Positions 16,056-24,003 of a DNA stretch of 46,534 bases are shown piece after piece (positions within the stretch are counted from its first letter, which is position 1; every line of letters begins with the position of its first letter). The translations under genes and the position numbers were made by a program. Origin of the DNA: a virus. The DNA lies in IMG/VR virus record IMGVR_UViG_3300020000_000026, positions 1-46,534 of that record; one strand, 5' to 3'. The notes beneath the pieces are model-generated. The model was not told where the DNA came from. It made no database searches and was given only the letters and a program-made list of their open reading frames with translations.

Positions 16056-16126
16056 CCGACAAGGTCCGCGTCGACGTCCGCCGGCCCGTCTTCCTCGAGC
16101 TCCTCCTCGAGCCCCAGGCCGTCCAT
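16052..16126 (-). CDS. 24-residue highly acidic peptide
   Basis: ATG 16126 follows the preceding TAG without a gap. The peptide begins MDGLGLEEELEEDG and ends DVDADLVG; about half its residues are Asp or Glu. The stop TGA forms the edge of the promoter cassette, exactly as the stops of undoubted genes do at the two other cassette copies; that positional parallel is the main reason to call it. Function unknown; acidic peptides may mimic DNA. Confidence 0.4.
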   Translation of the reverse strand: MDGLGLEEELEEDGPADVDADLVG

Positions 16127-16363
16127 CTATCCGAGCTTCGCGCGAACGATGCAGTCCTTCGCCTCGAGCAGCTTCCGCAGGCCGGCCGTCCGCTCCGCGC
16201 TGCTCTCCGTGCCGTTGACGATGTCGCACGCCAGGCGCGCGAAGCCGGCGCTCGTCTCCTGCAGCGCCGGCGGCAGGTGTTTGAAGGCGAAATATTTCAG
16301 CATGCGCTCGCCGCTCAGCTGAGTCGTCGCGTCGAGCTGTTCGATCGTGTCCTGCAGATCCAT
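16127..16363 (-). CDS. Acb2-like protein, candidate anti-CBASS cyclic-nucleotide sponge
   Basis: 78 residues from ATG 16363. The segment YFAFKHLPPALQETSAGFAR and the end LRKLLEAKDCIVRAKL match the helical-hairpin pattern I associate with the Acb2/Tad1 hairpin family. Acb2 proteins bind cyclic di- and trinucleotides such as cGAMP and cA3 and so block CBASS and related defences. Size and the two-helix layout fit. Sponge activity is inferred: many phage members of this family are untested. It is the second-last frame before the packaging promoter, downstream of the wHTH, nuclease and methyltransferase genes. Confidence 0.7.
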   Translation of the reverse strand: MDLQDTIEQLDATTQLSGERMLKYFAFKHLPPALQETSAGFARLACDIVNGTESSAERTAGLRKLLEAKDCIVRAKLG

Positions 16364-16372
16364 GTGCTGCTC

Positions 16373-16954
16373 CTATCGAGATTCGAGTGTCCGCTCGGTG
16401 ACCTTGACGCCAGGCGCCAGGGTCCAGAAGTCTGAATCATTGACGATCAGGCCATCGCGCTGCATCAGTTTCAGCGCCTTGCTCAGATCGCCGGTGTTGA
16501 CCGCCGGCCCGGTGCGCTCCATCTGCTTCCGGATGTCCGCCGCGCGTCGAGGCTCGGCCAGGTAGCCGGCCGCGGCGACCGTGGCGATGCGTCCGCGCAG
16601 GCTCGAGCCATCGAGCTCGACGACGTTGCGCTCGACCTCGACGACAATCTCCGGCCGCGTGGTCAGCAGATGCAGCAGCGTCGGATCGATCGCGCACTCC
16701 TCGATCAGCCGGCCCTTGAACTGCTGATAGAGCGCCTCGAGCTCGGGCAGCTCGAACGGCTTCAGATGGCCGCCGGTGTTGTCCGTGCCCTCGACCAGCG
16801 CGCGGTCCATCGTCAGCGCCTTGCCGTTCGCCTTCTGCTCGCCGAGCTCGAGCATCTTGCCGGCGCGCCGGCCGCCGGCGATGACCTGCCGGTCCTCTTG
16901 AACCATCAGGCTCCGGATCGTCTCGATCAGTTTTTCAGCTTCGTCTTTCGTCAT
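16373..16954 (-). CDS. Putative DNA-binding protein with C-terminal winged-helix-like domain
   Basis: 193 residues from ATG 16954. The N-terminal half is charged and helical (TKDEAEKLIETIRSLMVQED). The C-terminal ~70 residues (RIATVAAAGYLAEPRRAADI, TGDLSKALKLMQRDGLIV, FWTLAPGVKV) have the helix-helix-wing arrangement of a winged helix. It may be a transcriptional regulator and is a candidate to act on the repeated promoter cassette, but nothing links it to that site directly. Confidence 0.55.
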   Translation of the reverse strand: MTKDEAEKLIETIRSLMVQEDRQVIAGGRRAGKMLELGEQKANGKALTMDRALVEGTDNTGGHLKPFELPELEALYQQFKGRLIEECAIDPTLLHLLTTRPEIVVEVERNVVELDGSSLRGRIATVAAAGYLAEPRRAADIRKQMERTGPAVNTGDLSKALKLMQRDGLIVNDSDFWTLAPGVKVTERTLESR

Positions 16955-16958
16955 ACCC

Positions 16959-17561
16959 TCACCATTGAATCTCGTCCGCCGTCAACATCGGCAGCGAGCA
17001 CGCGATCGCCGGCGGCCGGATGACCGTCTCGATCGCTGGAATCGCCTCGAGCTGCTCGGCGCGCACGATGCGCGTCGGCGTGATGATGGACGACCGCCGC
17101 GCCTTGATCGACCGGATCGGCGCCGCCTGCAGCGTGGCGCGCCGGCACCAGCCCGCGAGCTCGACGCCCTGGCGTTCGCCGTAGCGCGCGACGACATACA
17201 GGTCCGCGCGCAGCGCGTTGCTCGCCGGCACGAAGAAATCGGTGTAGCCGACCTGCCCGGTCTTCACGTCGACCGTCCCGCCTGGCGTGATGAAGTCGAT
17301 GCCCTTGTCGCCCAGGGGCTCGTCCTTGAACCGCACCGGCAGATCGAACCGTCGCGCGAAGGCGAGCTCGCCCAGGATGCCGAACCAATCGGTATCGTTC
17401 CGCAGTAGCAGCGTCGAGCCTGGCTTCCGCCCTTGCGTCTGCCGCTGCTCGGCGACCTGGCGCGCTCGCGCGATCGCGTGCCGCGCGCAGTAGCACACGA
17501 TGCCGGCGAGCTCGAGCGCCTGGACGACGCCCGCCTCGTCGCACCAGGCGCAGCGTGTCAT
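16959..17561 (-). CDS. PD-(D/E)XK-fold nuclease with N-terminal cysteine knuckles
   Basis: 200 residues from ATG 17561, overlapping the methyltransferase stop as ATGA. The N-terminus has C4, C7, C23 and C25 with H28, a possible zinc site. The core shows E65 (GELAF), D89 (DKGIDF) and D98-V-K100 (TVDVKTG), the spacing of a restriction-endonuclease-like active site. It likely cuts or processes DNA. Coupling to an adenine methyltransferase invites a restriction-modification reading, but many phages keep such nucleases for replication or recombination. Confidence 0.7.
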   Translation of the reverse strand: MTRCAWCDEAGVVQALELAGIVCYCARHAIARARQVAEQRQTQGRKPGSTLLLRNDTDWFGILGELAFARRFDLPVRFKDEPLGDKGIDFITPGGTVDVKTGQVGYTDFFVPASNALRADLYVVARYGERQGVELAGWCRRATLQAAPIRSIKARRSSIITPTRIVRAEQLEAIPAIETVIRPPAIACSLPMLTADEIQW

Positions 17562-18565
17562 GCCGTCGCCGCCTGCTCCGCCCATAGGCGCGCATCGTTG
17601 CCGAAGACGTCCCAGCCCTTGACCTTCTCGCGCCCGAACAGCTCGAGGTAAGGGCCGTCATACATGCGCTCGATGATCTTGCGAAACGTCTCCGGCTTCG
17701 CCGAGTGCTCGCCGCGCTGCCGCTCGGTGACGACGCTGTCCTGCATCGGAGTGGGGCGATCGGGTGTGCAGCTTCCCCGCGTGGCGATGATCAGGAGCTC
17801 GTGCCGCACCGACACGTAGCTGCCGACGTGATGGTCGACCTTGTCCCACACGATTTGCGTCTTCGGCGTGAAGCCCCAGGCGTGAATGAGCTCGCGCGGT
17901 CCAGGGTTCTCGAGGAGCATCGGCGCCGTCGTCCAGAAGAACAGCACGCTATTCGGGTAGCTATGCGCCTTGACCGGCAGCTCCATGCCAGCCTCCACCG
18001 TCATGCCGGCGTAGTTGGCTTGTGCGCCGGCTGGCGTCTGCTGCGAATAGAGCCAGGGGAAATCTGCGTAGATGACGCGATACTTCCCTTCGAGCCGCGC
18101 CTGGCCTTCGATGACGCGCGTCCGCTTCGCCGCTCGGATGTTCAGCCGGAGCTCGCGCCGGTCCCAGCCCTCCGATGCCGCGCGATCGAGCCACTCGCTT
18201 TGCTCGCGCGGGTTCATGCCGGCGACGACCTCGTGCAGCCCGAACTCGACATCGTCCCGCCGGCGGGATTCTTCGATGCCGCCGACCGCTCGGATGTTTT
18301 TGATCCGCTTCTCGCTCAGGCCGGTGATGTGCGCGACCTGGTCGATGCGCTCCTGCCAGTCCTCGCGCGTCTCGCCGTAGCGCAGCCAGTCGGCGAGCCA
18401 GAAGCCCGAAGCGCGATGTGCCCCCTTGATGAAGACGCCGACCCGCTCGTGCTCCTCGATCGTCGGCTTGCCTTTGATCTTGAGCCCGGTCGCTGTCAGC
18501 GTGTAGTTGCCGAGCACCATAGGCTCGACCTCGGACGGGATACGGGACACACCGCGCTTCACCAT
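17558..18565 (-). CDS. MT-A70-family adenine methyltransferase
   Basis: 335 residues from ATG 18565, with GAGGAG upstream inside the preceding gene. The catalytic motif is ADFPW (167-171), a DPPW-type motif, preceded by KYRVIY and followed by FFWTTAPMLLENP and FGREKVKGWDVFGND, as in phage MT-A70 enzymes. These transfer a methyl group from S-adenosylmethionine to N6 of adenine in DNA. Residues 1-150 form an added helical region (HITGLSEKRIKNIRAVGG) that could be a helix-turn-helix for target choice. The probable role is protection of phage DNA from host restriction. The 14-bp palindrome at 18255-18268 lies inside this gene. Confidence 0.87.
   Translation of the reverse strand: MVKRGVSRIPSEVEPMVLGNYTLTATGLKIKGKPTIEEHERVGVFIKGAHRASGFWLADWLRYGETREDWQERIDQVAHITGLSEKRIKNIRAVGGIEESRRRDDVEFGLHEVVAGMNPREQSEWLDRAASEGWDRRELRLNIRAAKRTRVIEGQARLEGKYRVIYADFPWLYSQQTPAGAQANYAGMTVEAGMELPVKAHSYPNSVLFFWTTAPMLLENPGPRELIHAWGFTPKTQIVWDKVDHHVGSYVSVRHELLIIATRGSCTPDRPTPMQDSVVTERQRGEHSAKPETFRKIIERMYDGPYLELFGREKVKGWDVFGNDARLWAEQAATA
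18255..18268. repeat. 14-bp palindrome TCCCGCCGGCGGGA inside the methyltransferase gene
   Basis: Exact copy of the core of the palindrome at 14814-14829; further exact copies are at 27410-27423 and 46159-46172. It lies in coding sequence here. Confidence 0.5.
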
Positions 18566-18569
18566 CGAT

Positions 18570-19022
18570 CTACTCCTCGCCCGCCGCTTCGCCGTCGCCG
18601 CTGTCGCCGGCGTCCGGCGCTTCGTTGTTGTCGCCGGCATCGTCGCTGCCCGAGCTCGAGCTGCTGCCCTCGTCCTTCAGCACGCGGACGCGGACCTTCT
18701 CGTCGCCAGGCACGAGCACGATCTCGACGCCGGCGTGCTTGTAGACGCTCTTGCCGTATTGGTGCATCAGCTTCCGCGCAACCTGCAGATGCCCCTTCTC
18801 CTCCGTCCGGAGCTCGTTCATGTTGTCGCGGCAGTCGCCGATCGCGCTGGCGATTTTGTCGAGCGGGCCGATGCGCGCGTCCTCGATCAGCGCCGCCTGC
18901 CGCGGCTGCCGCGTCCGCGGTTTGCGCGCCGCCTTCGCGCCGCCGGCGCCCTTGCGCGGCGCGTTGTGCCGGTTCTTGCTGGCCGGCTTGTCCTTCTTCT
19001 TACCCTTCGGTCGCTTTGCCAT
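18570..19022 (-). CDS. Two-tone charged protein of unknown function
   Basis: 150 residues from ATG 19022 (GGAGGCAGAG upstream). The first ~45 residues are strongly basic (KRPKGKKKDKPASKNRH, then ARKPRTRQPRQ). The middle is a compact helical/beta part (IGDCRDNMNELRTEEKGHLQ, then VEIVLVPGDEKVRVRVLKD). The last ~30 residues are Ser/Asp/Glu/Gly only. The basic head suggests DNA or RNA contact. No family recognised. Confidence 0.6.
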   Translation of the reverse strand: MAKRPKGKKKDKPASKNRHNAPRKGAGGAKAARKPRTRQPRQAALIEDARIGPLDKIASAIGDCRDNMNELRTEEKGHLQVARKLMHQYGKSVYKHAGVEIVLVPGDEKVRVRVLKDEGSSSSSGSDDAGDNNEAPDAGDSGDGEAAGEE

Positions 19023-19041
19023 CTCTGCCTCCGTTTCCGAG

Positions 19042-19494
19042 TTACCGCTTGCTCGCCGCGAGCCGGCGCCCATACTCCGCCAAGAGCAGCGCGTCGGCGT
19101 TCGCGTGCGTGATTTTCAGCGCGGGGAACAGGGCCGCCGCTCGCGCCTTGCTGATGTTCTTGTCGCCGTGCGTCCGGCAGCCCATCGCGTTCTGCCACTT
19201 CACCGGAACGACGAGCAGCACCGGGATGCGCGCCGCGGCCAGGACGCCCTCGAGCCGGCCGTAGCCTCGCATGAACGTGCCAGCCGAGACGACTCCCATC
19301 TGCGGCGACGTCCAGACCTGCTCGAGCATCGCCGTCGCCGGCCCGTTGACTGACCGCAGCGCCAGGATGTGACCGACCGCGTCGACGAGCCCGAAGGTGT
19401 CAGCCGGCATCTTGAAGAAGTCGAGCACGTCGCCGGCGTCGTCCAGCGCCGCGATGCCGCCGCCTTTGCCGGGGTCGATGCCGATGTAGATCAT
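19042..19494 (-). CDS. RuvC-like Holliday junction resolvase
   Basis: 150 residues from ATG 19494. RNase-H-fold features: GIDPGKGGGIA with Asp7, MLEQV with Glu58, and a C-terminal HANADALLLAEY with Asp134. Together these form the acidic active site of RuvC-type resolvases. It would resolve branched replication intermediates before packaging. It is preceded by its own likely promoter (19506-19534) and follows the DnaB-type helicase gene. Confidence 0.85.
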   Translation of the reverse strand: MIYIGIDPGKGGGIAALDDAGDVLDFFKMPADTFGLVDAVGHILALRSVNGPATAMLEQVWTSPQMGVVSAGTFMRGYGRLEGVLAAARIPVLLVVPVKWQNAMGCRTHGDKNISKARAAALFPALKITHANADALLLAEYGRRLAASKR

Positions 19495-19505
19495 GCGGGC
19501 CTCGT

Positions 19506-19534
19506 ATTCTTACTAACAAGTTGCGAAAGGTCAA
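19506..19534 (-). promoter_or_regulatory. Probable sigma70-type promoter before the RuvC-like gene
   Basis: On the minus strand: -35 TTGACC (19534-19529), 17-bp spacer, -10 AAGAAT (19511-19506). The TGA in the -35 box is the stop codon of the DnaB gene. The spacer contains ACTTGTTA, half of the inverted repeat seen in the main promoter cassette. Weaker match than the other promoters. Confidence 0.5.
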
Positions 19535-20955
19535 CGGTTTCGGCGCGCCTGGTTGATAAATGACACCTGGCGCGCTTTCTTGACTTCCGGCGCCTCGACG
19601 GGCTCCGCCGGCGGGGGGCCGTCGTAGTCGCTGAATCGGGTGATGTCCCGCTGCAGCAGCAGGTTGATGGTCCCGGTCGGGCCGTTGCGCGCCTTCTCGA
19701 CGATGAACTGCGTGAGCCCCTCCTCCTTGTGGTTCTTCCGGTGCAGGAAGCCGACGACGTCCGCATCCTGCTCGAGCGCGCCGCTTTCCCGCAGGTCCGA
19801 CAGCTTCGGCCGCGGATCCGGCCTCGACTCGCTCGCCCTCGAGAGCTGCGAGAGGATCAGGCCGGCGACGTCGAGCTCGCCGAACATGATATTGAGCCGC
19901 CGGCTGATGTCGGTCAGCTCCTCGGATCGCGTGGCGCCGCGGCGCGCCAGGCTGCCGGCCATGAGCTGCACGTAGTCGATGATGACCGCGTCCAGGCTAT
20001 GCTCGGATTTGAGCCGGCGACACTCCGCGCGTATCTCCTCGACGTTCCGGCCCTTGGTGTCGTCGATGTGCAGCCCCATCGCCGCCATGCGGTTCAGGCC
20101 GGCGACGACCGCCTCGTTCTGCTCGCCGAAGACGTAGCCGCCGCGCAGCAGCGTCGACGGCACGCCTGACAGGTCCGCCAGCAGCCGGTCCTGCAGGAGC
20201 TCGCGCCGCATCTCGAGGCTGAAGAACGCGACCTGATACCCGCTCTCGGCGATCGTCCGCGCCGTGTTCAGCACGAAAGCCGTTTTCCCGATCGACGGCC
20301 TGGCCGCGATGACGATCGAGTCCTTGCGCTGCCAGCCCATCGTGATCGTGTCGATGTCGCGGAAGCCAGTCGGCAGCCCGGTCAGCGCGCCCTTGTTGGC
20401 GATGCGTTTGTCGAGCACGTCCATGTAGGCGCCGCTCGAGCGCGCGAGGCTCTGCATGTTGCCGCCGATCGCGTCCGCCTGGATGTCGACCAGCGCGCGA
20501 TCGGCGAGCGTGAGAATCTCCGCCGCCGGCTGCTCCGCGGCGTAGGCCGCCGAGAGGATCCGATTCGTCGCCATGATCAGCCGGCGCAGGATCGCCTTCT
20601 CGCGGACGATGCTGGCGTAGTGCTCGATGTTGGTCGACCGCGGCACGCCGTCGATGAGCGCCGAGATGTAGGCCGGCCCGCCGGCTTCGTCCAGGTCGCC
20701 GGTCTTCCCGAGCTCCTCCTTCAGTGTGACCAGGTCGACGCTGCCATCCGGATGCTCGAGCAGCCGCTCGATCGCGTCGAACACCATGCGGTGCGCCTGG
20801 CGGAAGAAGTCGGCGCCGCTCAGCGTCTTGGCGATCTTCTCGTAAGCATCGTTATGCAGGATGATGGCGCCCAGCACGCTGCGCTCGGCCTCGAGGTTGT
20901 TGGGCAGCGTGCGCTCGCTCTCCTCCGGCGCCGGTGCGCTCCCGCGGCGCGTCAC
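19531..20955 (-). CDS. dnaB: DnaB-type replicative helicase
   Basis: 474 residues from GTG 20955, overlapping the preceding stop as GTGA. The N-terminal DnaB domain (LPNNLEAERSVLGAIILHND) leads to the RecA-like motor with Walker A ARPSIGKT (218-225), Walker B IIDYVQLM (~325) and the LSQLSRASESRPDPRPKLSD block. It unwinds the replication fork 5'-3'. Length and domain order equal those of bacterial DnaB, which suggests that it was acquired from or modelled on a host gene. No primase or polymerase is encoded nearby, so host enzymes are probably recruited. Confidence 0.95.
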   Translation of the reverse strand: MTRRGSAPAPEESERTLPNNLEAERSVLGAIILHNDAYEKIAKTLSGADFFRQAHRMVFDAIERLLEHPDGSVDLVTLKEELGKTGDLDEAGGPAYISALIDGVPRSTNIEHYASIVREKAILRRLIMATNRILSAAYAAEQPAAEILTLADRALVDIQADAIGGNMQSLARSSGAYMDVLDKRIANKGALTGLPTGFRDIDTITMGWQRKDSIVIAARPSIGKTAFVLNTARTIAESGYQVAFFSLEMRRELLQDRLLADLSGVPSTLLRGGYVFGEQNEAVVAGLNRMAAMGLHIDDTKGRNVEEIRAECRRLKSEHSLDAVIIDYVQLMAGSLARRGATRSEELTDISRRLNIMFGELDVAGLILSQLSRASESRPDPRPKLSDLRESGALEQDADVVGFLHRKNHKEEGLTQFIVEKARNGPTGTINLLLQRDITRFSDYDGPPPAEPVEAPEVKKARQVSFINQARRNR

Positions 20956-21431
20956 TTCTTGCCGCCGACGCCGGCCGCGCGCATCGTCGAGAGCATGCGA
21001 CTCGTCTGGTTCGCCTCGTCGAGCAGCTCGAGCTCGAGCTCGCCGCCGGCTTGTGCGACGTCGGCGTAGTCGTTGACGCGCGAGACGAACAGGCCGAACG
21101 GGTGCCGCGCTTTCACCAGGTAGCCGTCCGCGTTGCGGCAGTAGTTGAGCATCCGGCGCTCGAGCTCCTCGACGCCCAGGATCCGGATCAACCGTTTCAG
21201 TTGCGGCACGTCCTTGGCGAAGTTGAAGGCGTAGTCGCTGCCGTAGCGGACGCGCCAGCAGGTCGAGAAGTGCGCCTCGAGCTGCTTCAGGATCGCGCCG
21301 ATGCCTGGCCCGCCGGCCAGGAGCTTACCCATCTCGTCGACGACCGCCATCTGCTGCTCGCCGAGCTCGGTCAGCTTGGCCTGTAGTGCGACCAGCTTCT
21401 TCAGTGTTGCCGCCTTTGCTTCATCAGCCAT
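20952..21431 (-). CDS. Possible helicase loader or replication accessory protein
   Basis: 159 residues from ATG 21431. The N-terminus is a coiled coil (TLKKLVALQAKLTELGEQQM). The C-terminal half (FSTCWRVRYGSDYAFNFAKD, LERRMLNYCRN, LVKARHPFGLFVSRVNDYA) resembles the C-terminal domains of phage replication-initiation and helicase-loading proteins, where a similar motif ends in F-x-x-x-I-N. Direct coupling to the DnaB gene (GTGA) fits a loader. The resemblance is loose. Confidence 0.5.
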   Translation of the reverse strand: MADEAKAATLKKLVALQAKLTELGEQQMAVVDEMGKLLAGGPGIGAILKQLEAHFSTCWRVRYGSDYAFNFAKDVPQLKRLIRILGVEELERRMLNYCRNADGYLVKARHPFGLFVSRVNDYADVAQAGGELELELLDEANQTSRMLSTMRAAGVGGKK

Positions 21432-21892
21432 CTATCACTCCTGTGTTCCAGCCAGGGCACCGTGGGGTTCCGGAGCAGGCAGAGGGCTCCCCATTTGAGG
21501 AGCAGCCCCTTCCGACGACGATGACCAGCCAGGTATACCGCTGTCCCGTCGCAGGCCGGCCGGTGACGCGACGACGTCCCGGTCGATGGCTCAGACTTGC
21601 GGGCCGTCGCGCGGCCTCCCTCGCGGGCTCTGAGCCTCGGGCTCCACCCTCCCAGCTTTGCGCCTTCCCGGTTGCTGGGTTGCGTTCAGTCGACGGGCTC
21701 CCGATGGCGAGCGTGCTCTCGAGCCCGAAGCGGATCGCGTCTTGAGGGGAGAACGAGGCAGGGGATAATCGGCCCTTGCGAGCCGCCTGTCTCCGTGGTC
21801 CCTCACGGTGACGCGCGTTGTTGCGGCCGGCGTGTTCCAGACGCCGGCCGCATCTTTATCAGTCAGTCCGCTCCTCGATCGCAAGCCCACAA
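21432..21892. ncRNA. 461-bp gene-free, hairpin-rich region (candidate structured RNA or origin)
   Basis: The longest gene-free stretch. Complementary pairs visible: an 11-bp stem 21823-21833/21841-21851; CCGTG 21793-21797/21804-21808; CGGGCTC 21694-21700/21721-21727; GGCTCAGA 21588-21595/21629-21636 enclosing GGCCG 21602-21606/21612-21616; CGTCGC 21547-21552/21568-21573. Frames here (for example a 99-codon minus frame from GTG 21890) are Arg/Pro/Ser-rich, use codons unlike the neighbours and lack ribosome sites. The region borders the replication genes. The 11-bp stem is followed on the plus strand by ATCTTTATC, hinting that an RNA could end there. Strand and function are open. Confidence 0.45.
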
Positions 21893-22120
21893 TTAGGAGT
21901 GGCGATCAGCCGCCGAAAGGACCGCCTGCAGCGCGTCGGCGAAAGCGCCTTTCCAACGTGGCGCCGCGCGCCGCACGTCCTCGAGCTCGCGCTCGGTGAG
22001 CTCCATCTCGCCGGTCAGCGGGTCGAGCTTCTCCTGCAGTAGCTTGACGATGGCGCTCTTGCCGGCGCCGTGCGCGAAGACGCTCTCCGTCTCGCGCGGG
22101 GTGAGAATCATCCAGGGCAT
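21893..22120 (-). CDS. Small protein of unknown function
   Basis: 75 residues from ATG 22120 (TGATG with the helicase stop). Helical and charged, with HGAGKSAIVKLLQEKLDPLT near the N-terminus and ELTERELEDVRRAAPRWKGA after it. The AGKS segment resembles a P-loop fragment but lacks the GxxxxGK spacing. Last gene before the long hairpin-rich gap. Confidence 0.55.
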   Translation of the reverse strand: MPWMILTPRETESVFAHGAGKSAIVKLLQEKLDPLTGEMELTERELEDVRRAAPRWKGAFADALQAVLSAADRHS

Positions 22121-24003
22121 CAGCGTCCTCCTCGCCGGTTGGTGAACTGATCGATGAGCGTCGACGCCTCGCCCGCGGTCATGCCTTTCTTGATCGGCGC
22201 GCCGATCATCCGGAGTCGCCCGAGCTGCTTCGGCGTGGCCGGCCGCAGCCGCCAGGGTTCATCTTTCCCCATGATCTTCATCGTCGATCGCCGCTCCTGC
22301 AGGACGAACGCTTCGGCCAGGCCCGCCGCGGCGTCCGCGCTGACGACCTGCGTCGCCAGGGTGCGCTGCCGCGGGGGGCCGGCGCCGTCGCGGGGCCGCA
22401 GCGTGCAGATCACTTCGTAGTGGCCGAGCATATCCTTGACGACCTGCAGCGTCTCCGTGCCGTCCGCCCAGGGATAGATCAGGCGGAAGTCTTCAGCGCC
22501 GGCGCGGATCCAGTTGAGCGCCCGCCCAGCGCCGAAGGCGCCCAGGTTGTTGACGTTCCAGATGTCGAACGTCGACGCCTTCGCGCGGAGCTGCTCGAGC
22601 GTCAGCCGCGCGCCGTCGATGTTGAGCCCTGGATGCCGGTCGAGAATCTCCTGCAGCTCGCGCTCGACCTGTCGCATCTCCTTGCCCTTGACGACCAGGG
22701 ACGGCGGCAGCCCGTAGAGCACCGGCGCCGCCATCAGCGAGTGCCGGCGCGCGACGTCGACCAGGTCGATGACGATGCAGTCCGGTTTGATGATGCGGTC
22801 GCCGCGGGCGATCGCCTCGAGCCTGGCCGGACCTGCCGGATCGTCGGGATGCGTCCGCAGCCCGCGGCCGGTCATTTGCTCGTAGAGCGTCGCCGAGCTC
22901 GTCGGCTTGTAGTGCAGGATGCACGCGGTCAGCGGTAGATCGGTGCCTTCGGTTAGGACCATGCAGTTGAAGATGACGGTGACCTGGCCCTCGCGGTATT
23001 GCCGCAGCAGGATGCGCCGCTCCTCCTTCGGTGTCTCGCCGCTGATGGCGACCGCTCGGATGCCGGCGTTGCTATACAGGTCCGCCAGCGCGTGCGCGTG
23101 CGCGACGTCGACGGTGAAGCCGATCGTCGGCAGGCCGTCCGCGTGCTCGCGCCAGGCGGCCAGGCCCATCGCGTTGCGCGGATCGTTGTTGACCGCCTCG
23201 GCGAGCTCGCGCTGGTTGAAGTCGCCGCGCGCCATGTGGACGTTGTCGAGCGACGTCGCTGTCTCGACGACCCACGGCACGATCGGCGTGAGCCAGCCGT
23301 CCTCGATCGCCTGCTTCAGCGGGTAGCTGTAGGCGATCGACTGGAAGACGCAGCCCAGGCCGACCGCGTCCGATCGGTTCGGTGTCGCGGTGACGCCGAT
23401 CAGCACGCGATCCTTCGGCGCCTGCTCGTCCCAGCCGGCGAGCGCCTGCTCCATCTCGAGCACGTCGTCATGCGTCGCCGCCTCGATGTCCTGGCCTTCG
23501 GTGATGTCCGCCTTCGGCAGAAAGCCGAGCATCGCCAGCGCCGTGCGGTAGCTCTTGGCCGCGGCGTGGTGCGCCTCGTCGACGATGACGATCCGAAAGG
23601 TGTGATGCTTCAGCAGCCGCAGCAGCCGCTTGAACTTCATCGCCTGCAGCGTTTGGATCGATGCGACGACGACGTCGGAGTAGCGGCTGGCGTGGCGATC
23701 GCCCTGCTCGATCGTCACGATCAGCCCCTTGTTCGCGCGGGTGATCTTCTCCGCGGCCTGGTCGAGCAGCTCCTCGCGGTGCGCGATGACCAACATCGTC
23801 GCGCCGCGCTGCTCGCCCCTGGCCTTGAACGTCTCGAGCCAGGGCGCCAGGCGCTTCAGCAGGCCGGCGAACCAGACCGTTTTGCCGGTGCCGGTGGGCT
23901 TCTTCACGAGCAGCCGGTTCTGCCCAGCCTCGAAGAAGGCGGCCTCGACCGCCTGGCTCGCCGCGTCCTGGTAGACGCGCTGCGTCGGGATGCCGGCGAT
24001 CAC
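22120..24003 (-). CDS. Superfamily 2 DEAH-box helicase
   Basis: 627 residues from GTG 24003 (GTGA overlap). Motif I is KKPTGTGKT (34-42), motif II VDEAHH (141-146), motif III GVTATP, and motif VI QMTGRGLR, all in order, with a C-terminal domain after the second RecA fold. The layout matches the SSL2/UvsW-like and type I/III-restriction-like helicases carried by many phages. It probably remodels forks or recombination intermediates, or helps initiate replication. It is next to the ERF recombinase and exonuclease genes, consistent with recombination-linked replication. Confidence 0.9.
   Translation of the reverse strand: MIAGIPTQRVYQDAASQAVEAAFFEAGQNRLLVKKPTGTGKTVWFAGLLKRLAPWLETFKARGEQRGATMLVIAHREELLDQAAEKITRANKGLIVTIEQGDRHASRYSDVVVASIQTLQAMKFKRLLRLLKHHTFRIVIVDEAHHAAAKSYRTALAMLGFLPKADITEGQDIEAATHDDVLEMEQALAGWDEQAPKDRVLIGVTATPNRSDAVGLGCVFQSIAYSYPLKQAIEDGWLTPIVPWVVETATSLDNVHMARGDFNQRELAEAVNNDPRNAMGLAAWREHADGLPTIGFTVDVAHAHALADLYSNAGIRAVAISGETPKEERRILLRQYREGQVTVIFNCMVLTEGTDLPLTACILHYKPTSSATLYEQMTGRGLRTHPDDPAGPARLEAIARGDRIIKPDCIVIDLVDVARRHSLMAAPVLYGLPPSLVVKGKEMRQVERELQEILDRHPGLNIDGARLTLEQLRAKASTFDIWNVNNLGAFGAGRALNWIRAGAEDFRLIYPWADGTETLQVVKDMLGHYEVICTLRPRDGAGPPRQRTLATQVVSADAAAGLAEAFVLQERRSTMKIMGKDEPWRLRPATPKQLGRLRMIGAPIKKGMTAGEASTLIDQFTNRRGGR

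Noticed and set aside
21591-21890. 99-codon minus frame in the long gap, starting at GTG 21890 just after a stop codon
   Set aside because: The spacing looks like a coupled gene, but there is no ribosome site, codons differ from neighbouring genes and the product is low-complexity Arg/Pro/Ser; RNA-like stems explain the region better.
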